A DNA stretch of 64,000 nucleotides from Flavobacterium sp. Sd200 (GTDB lineage Bacteria; Bacteroidota; Bacteroidia; Flavobacteriales; Flavobacteriaceae), in contig NZ_WUMN01000003.1 in assembly GCF_009826935.1 (NCBI RefSeq), forward strand, positions 124,001-188,000, in the 5' to 3' direction. A program made the translations under genes and the position numbers. The notes beneath the pieces were generated by a model that did no database searches, was not told the origin of the DNA, and saw only the letters and a list, made by a program, of their open reading frames with translations. Every line of letters starts with the position of its first letter. Positions within the stretch are counted from its first letter, which is position 1. Below, one piece after another: positions 26,531 through 35,033 of the stretch.

Positions 26531-26773
26531 TTTGGTAATTTGTTGATTCGGTTATTTGAAGATTTGTTGATTTGGAAATGGCAGGACATGAATTATACCA
26601 AATCTGTTTTTAGGTGTCTGATTTTTTTGCAAGAGATCCGGCATATGTAGTTGAATCATTTCTATTTGTCATAATCATTCTACAGAACACACTCTAACCC
26701 CTCTCAAGAACGGAACACTCAGATGTACTTACTCAGATCTTTAAAGATAGTCGCTTTTATCAGCAAGAGTGAA

Positions 26774-27028
26774 GCTATTCCCCTCTTGAGAGCTATCGTG
26801 TGAACACACATATTAAGTTGATTAATTCTGCCAAAAGTCCTCTCCCCCAACCCCTCTCCGAAGGAGAGGGGAGCCAACGGACGGGTACAGTACGGCAAAA
26901 AAAACACCGCCATATTATTGCTGGATCGTTATCAACATGTATGAGTGAAGCTCCTCCCTCCCCTTCGGGGAGGGTTGGGTGGGGACAAAAAAGATGTGTC
27001 CACACGATAGTCTTGAGAGGGGTTGGGG
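26774..27028. repeat. Nested inverted repeat with G+C-rich hairpins
   Basis: CTATCGTGTGAACAC (about 26792-26806) is mirrored by GTGTCCACACGATAG (about 26997-27011), 14 of 15 matched, and both arms are flanked by CTCTTGAGAG/CTTGAGAGGGG words. Inside are two strong hairpins, CCCCTCTCCGAAGGAGAGGGG (26853-26873) and CCCTCCCCTTCGGGGAGGG (about 26955-26973). The layout (outer arms, spacers, inner palindromes) is the same as in the CGCAAAG elements but the sequence is unrelated. Short frames across it are repeat artefacts. Confidence 0.65.
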
Positions 27029-27140
27029 TGTGTCTTTTAAATTATGACATTTTTTATAGATTTGACTATATTTATTAAGGTTCTTGTAATAACTGCTTTA
27101 TCCTGCTTAGTCATGGAGGGGTGATGTATTATTTTTACAT

Positions 27141-27207
27141 ACCGCTTCTACGAAGCTCTTAAACAATACAATTCTTTTCTCTATAAACATATCGCTCCTC
27201 CGGAGCT
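27141..27207. repeat. Second copy of the CCGG-loop hairpin repeat
   Basis: CCGCTTCTACGAAGCTC (27142-27158) and CTATAAACATATCG followed by CTCCTCCGGAG (27181-27205) match units of the 17074-17337 repeat, partly in inverted order. Confidence 0.6.
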
Positions 27208-27317
27208 GTATATTGAAAATACATTGTTAGTCCACTAAAAAATAACACTTTGAAATTCGTGAAAATTTTTGCAATCAGTGGCTAAAACCCTCCCAAGCAT
27301 ATTCGCAAATTTCTTCG

Positions 27318-27325
27318 TACCTTTG
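27318..27325 (+). promoter_or_regulatory. -7 box (TACCTTTG) of pruA
   Basis: TACCTTTG, 38 nt before the pruA ATG. No convincing -33 TTG at the usual spacing. Confidence 0.45.
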
Positions 27326-27363
27326 CAGCGCAAAAAACTTTAATCCTTTAAACAATAACAACT

Positions 27364-28989
27364 ATGCCAAAAGGAATTTTCAATGTGCCCAAAGCCGTTA
27401 ACGAACCCGTTAAAAGCTATGCCCCCGGAACTAAAGAAAGGGAACAGGTACTTGCCACATTTAAAGAGCTTTACAATACTACGGTTGATGTACCAAACTA
27501 TATAGGTACAGAAGAGATAAGAACCGGAAATACAAAAACCATAAACCCGCCTTTTGACCATAAAAAAGTTGTGGGCACCTACCATGAGGCCAACAAAGAG
27601 CATGTAGAGAAAGCCATAGCTGTGGCTCTTGAAGCACGCAAAAAATGGGCTGCTATGGCATGGGAACAAAGAGCCTCAATATTTTTAAAGGCTGCCGATC
27701 TTTTGGCAGGCCCTTTCCGTGCTAAAATAAACGCCGCTACCATGATAGGCCAGGCTAAAACGGTACATCAGGCCGAGATCGATTCTGCATGCGAGTTTAT
27801 CGACTTTTTACGTTTTAACGTAGAGTTTATGTCGCAAATATATGCAGAGCAGCCGGTATCGTCTGAAGGTATCTGGAACCGTCTTGAGCACCGTCCGTTG
27901 GAAGGTTTCGTATATGCCATTACACCATTTAACTTTACTGCTATTGCGGGTAACCTTCCGGCATCTGCCGCACTAATGGGCAACGTAGTGGTTTGGAAAC
28001 CAAGTGCATCGCAAACTTACAGTGCCAATGTTATTATGGAAGTATTTAAGCTTGCAGGATTACCTGCGGGTGTAATAAATATGGTGCACGGCGACCCGGT
28101 AATGATTACCGACACTGTTCTTGCAAGCCCTGATTTTGCGGGTATTCACTACACAGGTTCTACACACGTGTTTAACGATATATGGGCTAAAATTGGCCAA
28201 AATATAAGCAAATACAAAACCTATCCGCGCATTGTGGGCGAAACAGGAGGTAAAGATTTTGTGGTGGCTCACCCATCGGCACTTCCTGCCGCGGTGGCTA
28301 CAGGCCTTAGCCGTGGTGCTTTTGAATATCAGGGACAAAAATGCTCAGCTGCATCAAGGGCATATATTGCAAGATCGATATGGCCTGCGGTTAAAGAGCA
28401 TTTGGTAAACGACATCAAATCGTTCAAAACAGGTTCGCCCGAAGATCCTTCTAACTTTATATCGGCGGTTATACACGAGGCTTCTTTTGATAAGCTTGCC
28501 AAATATATAGACCAGGCCAAAGCGGCAAATGATGCAGAAATTATTGCTGGCGGTGGTTATGATAAATCTACAGGATGGTTTGTAGAGCCAACGGTTATTG
28601 TTACCACTAACCCCAACTATGAAACCCTGAGCACAGAACTTTTTGGTCCGGTACTTACCATATTTGTTTATGAAGACGACCAGTGGGCAGAAACCCTTAA
28701 GCTGGTAGACAGCACATCGCCTTATGCGCTTACAGGTGCTGTATTCAGCCAGGATCGATATGCTATAGAAGAAGCTACGAAAGCATTAGAGAACTGTGCA
28801 GGAAACTTCTATATAAACGACAAGCCAACAGGTGCTGTTGTAGGCCAGCAGCCATTTGGTGGCGCACGTGCCAGCGGAACTAACGATAAGGCAGGGTCTG
28901 TATTGAACCTGTTGCGTTGGGTATCGCCACGCACTATTAAAGAAACTTTTGTACCACCAACAGATTACAGGTATCCGTTTTTAGGATAA
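27364..28989 (+). CDS. pruA: L-glutamate gamma-semialdehyde (1-pyrroline-5-carboxylate) dehydrogenase
   Basis: A 541-residue NAD-dependent aldehyde dehydrogenase that turns glutamate semialdehyde, from proline or ornithine, into glutamate. Catalytic Cys lies in YQGQKCSAASRAY and the general-base Glu in VGETGGKDFV. YAITPFNFTAIAGNLP, HYTGST (nucleotide loop) and FGGARASGTNDKAGS are diagnostic of the stand-alone PruA (P5CDH) group rather than other aldehyde dehydrogenases. No proline dehydrogenase gene is adjacent. It would take the end product of arginine/ornithine catabolism that begins with enzymes such as those at 819-2684. Confidence 0.93.
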   Translation: MPKGIFNVPKAVNEPVKSYAPGTKEREQVLATFKELYNTTVDVPNYIGTEEIRTGNTKTINPPFDHKKVVGTYHEANKEHVEKAIAVALEARKKWAAMAWEQRASIFLKAADLLAGPFRAKINAATMIGQAKTVHQAEIDSACEFIDFLRFNVEFMSQIYAEQPVSSEGIWNRLEHRPLEGFVYAITPFNFTAIAGNLPASAALMGNVVVWKPSASQTYSANVIMEVFKLAGLPAGVINMVHGDPVMITDTVLASPDFAGIHYTGSTHVFNDIWAKIGQNISKYKTYPRIVGETGGKDFVVAHPSALPAAVATGLSRGAFEYQGQKCSAASRAYIARSIWPAVKEHLVNDIKSFKTGSPEDPSNFISAVIHEASFDKLAKYIDQAKAANDAEIIAGGGYDKSTGWFVEPTVIVTTNPNYETLSTELFGPVLTIFVYEDDQWAETLKLVDSTSPYALTGAVFSQDRYAIEEATKALENCAGNFYINDKPTGAVVGQQPFGGARASGTNDKAGSVLNLLRWVSPRTIKETFVPPTDYRYPFLG

Positions 28990-29040
28990 TCTTCTGTAAA
29001 GGCGCATCGCAAGCGTCTGGTAATATTTGTAATATATAAC

Positions 29041-29066
29041 AAAGGCTTCCAAAACAGGAAGCCTTT
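29041..29066. terminator. Bidirectional terminator after pruA
   Basis: AAAGGCTTCC-AAAACA-GGAAGCCTTT followed by T-rich sequence, between pruA and the convergent DUF4369 gene. Confidence 0.8.
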
Positions 29067-29089
29067 GTTTATTTTAGTCTCATAAATAT

Positions 29090-29818
29090 TTATTGCACGG
29101 GAGCTGCCTCGGCTTTTTTACGTTCGGCAATAAGCTTAGTGAGCATTGTGCCATACATAGACTTTGCTACCTGTGGAGTCATGCTTTTTTGAATGGTATC
29201 AAGATATTTGATATTGATGTCGCCTGCCACTTCAGATAGCGCAACATAAGGACCAACCTCCATATTGGCGTGGTTAAGTGCAAAGTTTGCCGTGTGCAGG
29301 TATTGCCTTTTTATAAGCTTTTCCAGTTGGCTGTCTATGCTGTCCAGTTTTTTAACGTCTTTGCCTGCCTCTATGGTAAGTTTTGTAAGTTCCATTTTAT
29401 CGTTTACAAATTTTTGCCTTAGTGCCGTAAACTCTTCATAAACCTTTTGGTTTTTAGAACCTGTAATTTTTGCCTTTGCAAAAAACGCGTCTTTAGAGGT
29501 GTTGATGGTTATGTTACCCGGCTCTGCAAAAAATGGCAGTTCCTGGTCTATAGATTCGCTGCTTACCCTGTCGATAACCAAATACAGCATTTGCGGAGAA
29601 TCAAGCTTTAAATGGCTTTCAAACTCCGATTTTCCATCAATGTTAATAGTGTCTATGTTAACAAAAGCCGTGTCGGCATATTTTTTTATAAAAAGCCTGC
29701 CCTTTTTAAAACCTTTAATGTTTCCGGTAATGTGCACATTGGCATCGCCATGGTTTTCTTCTTTGCCACAGGCAACTATAAAGAGTAAGGCCACAAGGGC
29801 AAGAAACGTATTTTTCAT
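29090..29818 (-). CDS. DUF4369 lipoprotein
   Basis: 242 residues with a lipoprotein signal (LLFIVAC, lipid Cys near residue 17) and an N-terminal beta domain of the DUF4369 type (HITGNIKGFKKGRLFIKK ... VNIDTINIDG). Such domains usually precede a thioredoxin-like AhpC/TSA domain in Bacteroidetes. Here the C-terminal half is a helical, Lys-rich region (TLRQKF...KLDSIDSQLEKLIKRQYL) with no CXXC, so it is a DUF4369-only form. Periplasmic, membrane anchored; function unknown. Confidence 0.75.
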   Translation of the reverse strand: MKNTFLALVALLFIVACGKEENHGDANVHITGNIKGFKKGRLFIKKYADTAFVNIDTINIDGKSEFESHLKLDSPQMLYLVIDRVSSESIDQELPFFAEPGNITINTSKDAFFAKAKITGSKNQKVYEEFTALRQKFVNDKMELTKLTIEAGKDVKKLDSIDSQLEKLIKRQYLHTANFALNHANMEVGPYVALSEVAGDINIKYLDTIQKSMTPQVAKSMYGTMLTKLIAERKKAEAAPVQ

Positions 29819-29953
29819 GAAATGTGTTTGCGTTAAAATCGCTGCAAAGTACTAAAAATTATGTTTAGCAACTATTTCGATATATAAAATTATGTAAACA
29901 ACAAAAGCGGTAGTTGTTTTAACCCCTACCGCCTGTATATCTTTAAAATTTTG

Positions 29954-30742
29954 TTACTCTACCAAAAGTTTCTTTATGGTTGTAATACTGTTGCTTCCTG
30001 TTATTTCTATAAAATAAGTTCCTGATGCAAATCCGGTAGTGTTTATTGTCAGCGCACCCTTAGCAGTGTTTTTAAGCGTGTAGATTGTTTTGCCTGTAAG
30101 GTCGGATATTTTTACCGTTGCAATAACGTTATTACCCTGCGGCAGAAGGTTTACACTGCCTTTAGCCGGATTGGGGTAGAGGCTGAAATTGTTTTCTGCA
30201 AAATTTTTGGCACTAAGCTGTGCACAGTTGTTATGGTTAAGAGCAGTGGTGCTAATTTCGTTTTCGGCTGTAAAGGTAATGTCGCAGGAACGGTTAGAAG
30301 GATTTAGAACCATTACTACATAACTGGTTCCGGCTGTGGCATTGGGCAGGCTAAATGCTGGCGGAAATGGATTTGTACTATTATCGCATGTTACCAATGT
30401 AGAAGGATTTAATTGATCATCACAATAAGTGCCGTTTCCATCAAAAGGTCCCCATACAGCATAATTCGTGCCGATGGCATTACCACTGGGGTCTATTTGT
30501 GCAATGGAATAGCTAAGCGTTCCGTTTTGGTTTACAGGCAGTGTAAACCACGTAGGGTTGGGTAATAAAATCAAACAGGCTACTCCCATTCCTGTACTAA
30601 CCGCGCCGCCGTTATAAGTATTTGCAAACGGAACTCCTACAGAGTTACATAACGAATAAGCATTTTCGCACCGTGCCGCAACATTTTGTGCATTAAGGCA
30701 TTGCCCTGCAAAAGCAAGGGTTAAAAGTAATAGTTTTTTCAC
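29954..30742 (-). CDS. Small secreted protein with T9SS type A sorting domain
   Basis: 262 residues with signal peptide MKKLLLLTLAFAGQCLNAQ. The N-terminal domain (RCENAYSLCNSVGVPF ... PTWFTLPVNQNGTLSYSI ... WGPFDG) is shared with the next two genes upstream on the same strand. The C-terminal sorting domain (FSLYPNPAKGSVNLLPQGN ... SGTYFIEITG) directs type IX secretion. Compared with its paralogs it lacks the large middle region and joins the N-domain almost directly to the sorting domain, as if an internal deletion had occurred. Confidence 0.85.
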   Translation of the reverse strand: MKKLLLLTLAFAGQCLNAQNVAARCENAYSLCNSVGVPFANTYNGGAVSTGMGVACLILLPNPTWFTLPVNQNGTLSYSIAQIDPSGNAIGTNYAVWGPFDGNGTYCDDQLNPSTLVTCDNSTNPFPPAFSLPNATAGTSYVVMVLNPSNRSCDITFTAENEISTTALNHNNCAQLSAKNFAENNFSLYPNPAKGSVNLLPQGNNVIATVKISDLTGKTIYTLKNTAKGALTINTTGFASGTYFIEITGSNSITTIKKLLVE

Positions 30743-30804
30743 AGCGTATGGGGTTTAAATTATATAATACCAAATATGTTTATATTTTAGGCTGATATTT
30801 AATT

Positions 30805-30945
30805 TCTCGCAAAGGCGCAGAGGCGCAAAGCTGTAAGTTTTTTTAGGTTTTTAAGCGGCTGTTAAGCCGCTAAGCTTAGCGGCTTAACAGCCGCTCGGAA
30901 TTAGAATGTCACCGCTGAACTTTGCGTCTCTGCGCCTTTGCGAGA
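30805..30945. repeat. Nested palindromic element, copy C (variant core)
   Basis: Outer arms 30805-30830 and 30920-30945 match at 25 of 26 positions. The core 30854-30895 is a perfect palindrome of 21-nt arms but with a different sequence: each arm contains GCGGCTGTTAAGCCGC rather than GCGACGTAAGTCGC. The small stem has changed on both sides (A-T to G-C), keeping its pairing. No gene in 30743-31051. Confidence 0.9.
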
Positions 30946-31051
30946 CAATTTAATCAGACTGTTTTACATCAATAAATGGTATAATACATTAACATTTGTA
31001 TTTATAAATACCCTAATATTTTGTTGTATAAAGTTTGTAAACTATGCTGCT

Positions 31052-32935
31052 TTACTCCACCAAAAGTTTCTTTACGGTTTTAATGCCGTTGATTCCTGCT
31101 ATTTCTACAAAATAAGTTCCTGATGCAAACCCTGCAGTGTTTATTGTCAGCACACCTGTGGTAGTATTTTTAAGCGTGTAGATTGTTTTGCCTGTAAGGT
31201 CGGATATTTTTACCGTTGCAATAGCCGTATTCCCCTGCGACAGAATATTTACACTGCCTTTAGCCGGATTGGGGTAGAGGCTGAAACCTATAGCTTCAAA
31301 TGGTTTATTGCTGGCTACATTGTCTACAAATTCTGACCGGAAAGTATTGGTAACAATAGCAGGGTTAAAGTCAAAGTAAATAGAGGCTCTGTTAGGAATA
31401 ATATCGCCCACCTCATAACCGGGCATTGGCTTAATCCTAAAGTAAACATAGCCATGGCTGGCGGGTTCATCGTCTTGTTCGGCAGGTAATTGTATTTGAT
31501 TAAAATGCCATTTTAAAAGATTGTTTTGCCTTTCAAAAACAAAATTGTGGCTTGAGTGCAGCATTTCTACACTACCGTAGTCAAAAAAGTTATTGAGCAA
31601 ACTTTCTATCCTTGCATTCCTGGCTGGTGCAGTACCTGTATTTTGGAAACGTATGGTGTAGTACAAATAATCGCTGTCATCAAAATCATCGATCATAATT
31701 TCCGGTCCTCTCGACTCAGTAATATCGTTAGGATCATAAGAGCCTATAATGGTTTGAGTAGCTGTACTTGTATTATCTTCAGGAGTTATGTCGCCGTCTA
31801 TAGTAATTTCAGCAGTAAAACTTACAAGGTCTCCAAGCGAAACATCAGGAATAACCGGCACCGTCATATTTACAAACAGAGTCCTTGTTTCAAATGGTGC
31901 CAAATCAGTAAAATCAAGATTAAAGCCCGATGGAGTAATAACAGCATCGCTGCTTGTAGTTTCGGTTACTGTAAAGCCTGGATGGGCGGTAAAATTTATG
32001 CTGCCATGCTGTACTGTTAATCCTATATTGGTATAAATGATTTTCTGTCTTAACGTAAAACCGGGCTGAGGAGCCTGGGTTGGTATAATATTTATGCGAA
32101 CGTCTGTAAAGGGTTCCTCTACCGTTACCGGAAAATAAAAGGTTTCCATGCTTCCCCGTGGCTGAGGGTTTATGTTTTGATAAGAGGTGGTGCTTGTGTA
32201 ATTGTTTGAATACCTCGAAGGTATTGTGTAATTCAGAGTATAACTGTTTGCAACAGTATCATCAGGTATAAAATATCTGCCATTAAAAGAGCTTATGCTT
32301 CGCGAAACTCCGGCATTATTTACTTGATACACAAAATTGCCATAAGGAAAATTCTCTTCTCCTGCATCCATAACACCGTTAGCATTATTGTCTAAAAACG
32401 CCCTCATGTTTATGCCCGAACATGCCTGAGCTGCCTGCTCGTTGGGGTTCAGCTCGGTTACACGCATGTTTGCCGGGCGATTAGAAAAATTAGTCGTCAT
32501 CAGTACATAAAAAGTGCCTGCAGTAGCATTAGGAATATTTAATGTTTCTACAGCTTCAACGTTATAGCCACAGTCTACTATATTATTCTCATTTATATTT
32601 TCAGGCCCACAAATTGCCGCTGTATTTTCAAATGGCCCCCAACATATAAAATCAGTATCTACTGTCATATTGTTAGAAATAGTGCGTAGTTCCAATGAAA
32701 ATTGCAGATCGCCGGACTGATTTACGGGTAAGTAAAAGTAAGTAGGATTAACTCTTGTAAACAAGCATCCGAAAGCAGGATCCTGTGGGGTTATCGTTGG
32801 TCCACCTACAGTACTTGAAAAAGGGAAACCAAATGCCCCGCAAAGCGAGTAGGCATTTTCGCAACTGCTGCCTGTGTTTTGAGAGTAACCAAATTGAGTT
32901 AATAAAAACAGTAAGGCTAATAATAATTTTTTCAT
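31052..32935 (-). CDS. Large secreted protein with T9SS type A sorting domain (paralog 2)
   Basis: 627 residues, signal peptide MKKLLLALLFLLTQFGYSQ. Order: Cys-containing N-domain (SCENAYSLCGAFGFPF ... TYFYLPVNQSGDLQFSL ... CWGPFENT), a short SdrD-like segment (FLDNNANGVMDAGEENFPYG) and a pair of DUF11/CARDB-like Ig domains. The next region is SYDPNDITESRG ... YYTIRFQNTGTAPA ... IYFDFNPAIVTNTF, typical of Bacteroidetes surface proteins. A type A sorting domain ends the protein. It is probably surface-displayed; ligand or role unknown. It is a close paralog of the gene immediately upstream. Confidence 0.88.
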   Translation of the reverse strand: MKKLLLALLFLLTQFGYSQNTGSSCENAYSLCGAFGFPFSSTVGGPTITPQDPAFGCLFTRVNPTYFYLPVNQSGDLQFSLELRTISNNMTVDTDFICWGPFENTAAICGPENINENNIVDCGYNVEAVETLNIPNATAGTFYVLMTTNFSNRPANMRVTELNPNEQAAQACSGINMRAFLDNNANGVMDAGEENFPYGNFVYQVNNAGVSRSISSFNGRYFIPDDTVANSYTLNYTIPSRYSNNYTSTTSYQNINPQPRGSMETFYFPVTVEEPFTDVRINIIPTQAPQPGFTLRQKIIYTNIGLTVQHGSINFTAHPGFTVTETTSSDAVITPSGFNLDFTDLAPFETRTLFVNMTVPVIPDVSLGDLVSFTAEITIDGDITPEDNTSTATQTIIGSYDPNDITESRGPEIMIDDFDDSDYLYYTIRFQNTGTAPARNARIESLLNNFFDYGSVEMLHSSHNFVFERQNNLLKWHFNQIQLPAEQDDEPASHGYVYFRIKPMPGYEVGDIIPNRASIYFDFNPAIVTNTFRSEFVDNVASNKPFEAIGFSLYPNPAKGSVNILSQGNTAIATVKISDLTGKTIYTLKNTTTGVLTINTAGFASGTYFVEIAGINGIKTVKKLLVE

Positions 32936-32991
32936 TAATATGTTTTAACAGAGTATTGTATAAGATTAAAGTACTGTAATAAACCGTTTTA

Positions 32992-34887
32992 TTACTCCAC
33001 AAAAAGTTTCTTAACGGTTGTAATACCGTTGCTTCCTGTTATTTCTACAAAATAAGTTCCTGATGCAAATCCGGTAGTGTTTATTGTCAGCACACCTGTG
33101 GTAGTATTTTTAAGTGTGTAGATTGTTTTGCCTGTAAGGTCGGATATTTTTACCGTTGCAATAGCATTATTGCCCTGCGGCAGAATATTTACATTGCTTT
33201 TAGCCGGGTTAGGGTAGAGGCTGAAACCTGTAACTGCAAATGGTTTATTGCCTGCCACATTATCCACAAATTCAGATTCAAAAGTATTGGTAACAATAGC
33301 AGGGTTAAAGTCAAAGTAAATTTCTGCGGTGTTAGGAATAATATCGCCCGCCTCATAACCCGGGAGTGGTTTAACCCTAAAATAAACATAGCCATGGCTG
33401 GCAGGTTCATTGTCCTGCTCTGCCGGAAGCAATATCTGGCTAAAATTCCAGGTTAGCTGATTGTTGTTGCGGTCTAAAATAAAATCGTGGCTGGAGTGCA
33501 GCATTTCAACGGTGCTGTAGTCAAAATCATTGCCTAACAGGTTTTCTATTCTTGCATTAATTGCCGGGGCCGTACCTGTATTTTGGAAACGGATGGTATA
33601 ATAAAGATAATCGCTGTCATTAAAATCATTGATCATGATTTCCCTGCCTCTCGATTCGGTAATGTCATTAGGGTCATAAGAGCCTACAACTATCTCGGTA
33701 ATTTCATAGGTGTTGTTTTCAGGAACACTGTCGTTCTCGACCGTTCCTGTTACAGTGTTTATAACTTCGTCACCAAGAGCAATATCAGGGATAACAGGAA
33801 CCTGAATGTTTACAGTTATTATTCTTGTTTCAAAAGGAGCAAGATCTGCAAATGTATAACTAAAGCCTGAACCCGATATTAGTGCACCGCTTTCAGATAC
33901 ATAAGACACCTGGAAACCGGATTGATTTGTATAGTTAATGGTGCCAGTAGGTATATTTAATGTTCCTAAATTGGTGTAAGCAACATATATGGTATATTCA
34001 AATCCCGGAACAGGAGGAGTTCCGGGTATGATATTTACCCTGAGATCTGTAAAAGACTGTTCTATAGTTATAGGGAACTGAAAAGTTTCTACGCTTCCTG
34101 CGGGCTGTGGGTTAATGTCTTGATAGGTTGTGGCACTGCTGTAATATTCAGCATATTGTTGAGGTATTGCATAGCTCAGGTCGTAGCTGTTTGCAAGATT
34201 TTCGTCATAAATGGTATGTATTCCGCTTAAAGAAGTTACACTGTGCGGGTTGCCGCTGTTGTTAGTTTCATACACAAAATTACCGTATAAAAAATCTATT
34301 TCCCCTTCATCCTGAACGCCATTACTGTTACTATCTAAAAAAGCCTGCATTTTTAAGCCGGAACAGCTTAATGCACCCTGGCCGGCTGGGCTCATGTCTG
34401 TTATACGGATATATCCTGAAAGATTACTAAAGTTAGTAACCATTAGCAGATAATAACTTCCGGCAGTGGCATTGGGTATATTTACAGTTTCTGACCACAT
34501 GGGAGAATAACTGCAATCTACAATCGCACCCGAATTCAAGTTTTGCGGCCCACAAATATTTGTTGTGCTGTCAAAAGGCCCCCAACATATAAAATCAACA
34601 TCAATACTTCTGGTAGTACTAAAGTCAAGATCCATGTCCTGCTCTATTAAAAATTCAAGATTTCCTGACTGGCTTACCGGAAGATAAAACCAGGAAGGGT
34701 TTGGTGTAGTTACTAAACATCCAAAAGTAGGGTCTTGGGGGGTAGCTGCCGGAGGATTATTTATGGTATTCATAAATGGCGTGCCGATAGACCCACAAAG
34801 CGAGTAGGCATTTTCGCAACTGCTGGCTGTGTCTTGGGCATAGCAAAACTGCCCAAATAAAATCAGGATGAGTAATACTTTTTTCAT
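32992..34887 (-). CDS. Large secreted protein with T9SS type A sorting domain (paralog 3)
   Basis: 631 residues with the same architecture as the neighbouring paralog: signal peptide (MKKVLLILILFGQFCYAQ), N-domain SCENAYSLCGSIGTPF, FLDSNSNGVQDEGE segment, Ig-like domains, SYDPNDITESRGRE region and sorting domain. The sorting-domain DNA is nearly identical to that of the two downstream genes, whereas the first about 400 codons have diverged. The spacing of 56 bp to the next gene suggests tandem duplication and possibly a joint transcript. Confidence 0.88.
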   Translation of the reverse strand: MKKVLLILILFGQFCYAQDTASSCENAYSLCGSIGTPFMNTINNPPAATPQDPTFGCLVTTPNPSWFYLPVSQSGNLEFLIEQDMDLDFSTTRSIDVDFICWGPFDSTTNICGPQNLNSGAIVDCSYSPMWSETVNIPNATAGSYYLLMVTNFSNLSGYIRITDMSPAGQGALSCSGLKMQAFLDSNSNGVQDEGEIDFLYGNFVYETNNSGNPHSVTSLSGIHTIYDENLANSYDLSYAIPQQYAEYYSSATTYQDINPQPAGSVETFQFPITIEQSFTDLRVNIIPGTPPVPGFEYTIYVAYTNLGTLNIPTGTINYTNQSGFQVSYVSESGALISGSGFSYTFADLAPFETRIITVNIQVPVIPDIALGDEVINTVTGTVENDSVPENNTYEITEIVVGSYDPNDITESRGREIMINDFNDSDYLYYTIRFQNTGTAPAINARIENLLGNDFDYSTVEMLHSSHDFILDRNNNQLTWNFSQILLPAEQDNEPASHGYVYFRVKPLPGYEAGDIIPNTAEIYFDFNPAIVTNTFESEFVDNVAGNKPFAVTGFSLYPNPAKSNVNILPQGNNAIATVKISDLTGKTIYTLKNTTTGVLTINTTGFASGTYFVEITGSNGITTVKKLFVE

Positions 34888-34980
34888 AGCAAAATTGGTT
34901 TGTACGCTAATTTACAGATTTTTAAAATAATATTAACATGTGTTCTCCCAACCGCGGTTTTTTATTTATTTCTCAAAAAA

Positions 34981-35010
34981 AATCCCCGTTTGAATATTCA
35001 AACGGGGATT
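34981..35010. terminator. Terminator hairpin downstream of the M61 peptidase gene
   Basis: AATCCCCGTTTGAAT and its reverse complement form a perfect 15-bp stem with A/T-rich flanks. Confidence 0.75.
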
Positions 35011-35033
35011 TAGATAAATTTTTTTAACAAAAA

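Noticed and set aside
26719-27078. Frames of 60-92 codons in the 26.7-27.1 kb gap
   Set aside because: They translate the CTCTCC/GGAGAGG and CCCTTCGGGG hairpins and have the repetitive Pro/Ser/Gly/Arg composition expected of repeats.
31556-32036. Plus-strand frames of 82-154 codons opposite the T9SS paralog
   Set aside because: Antisense shadows of a well-supported secreted protein gene; no independent coding evidence.
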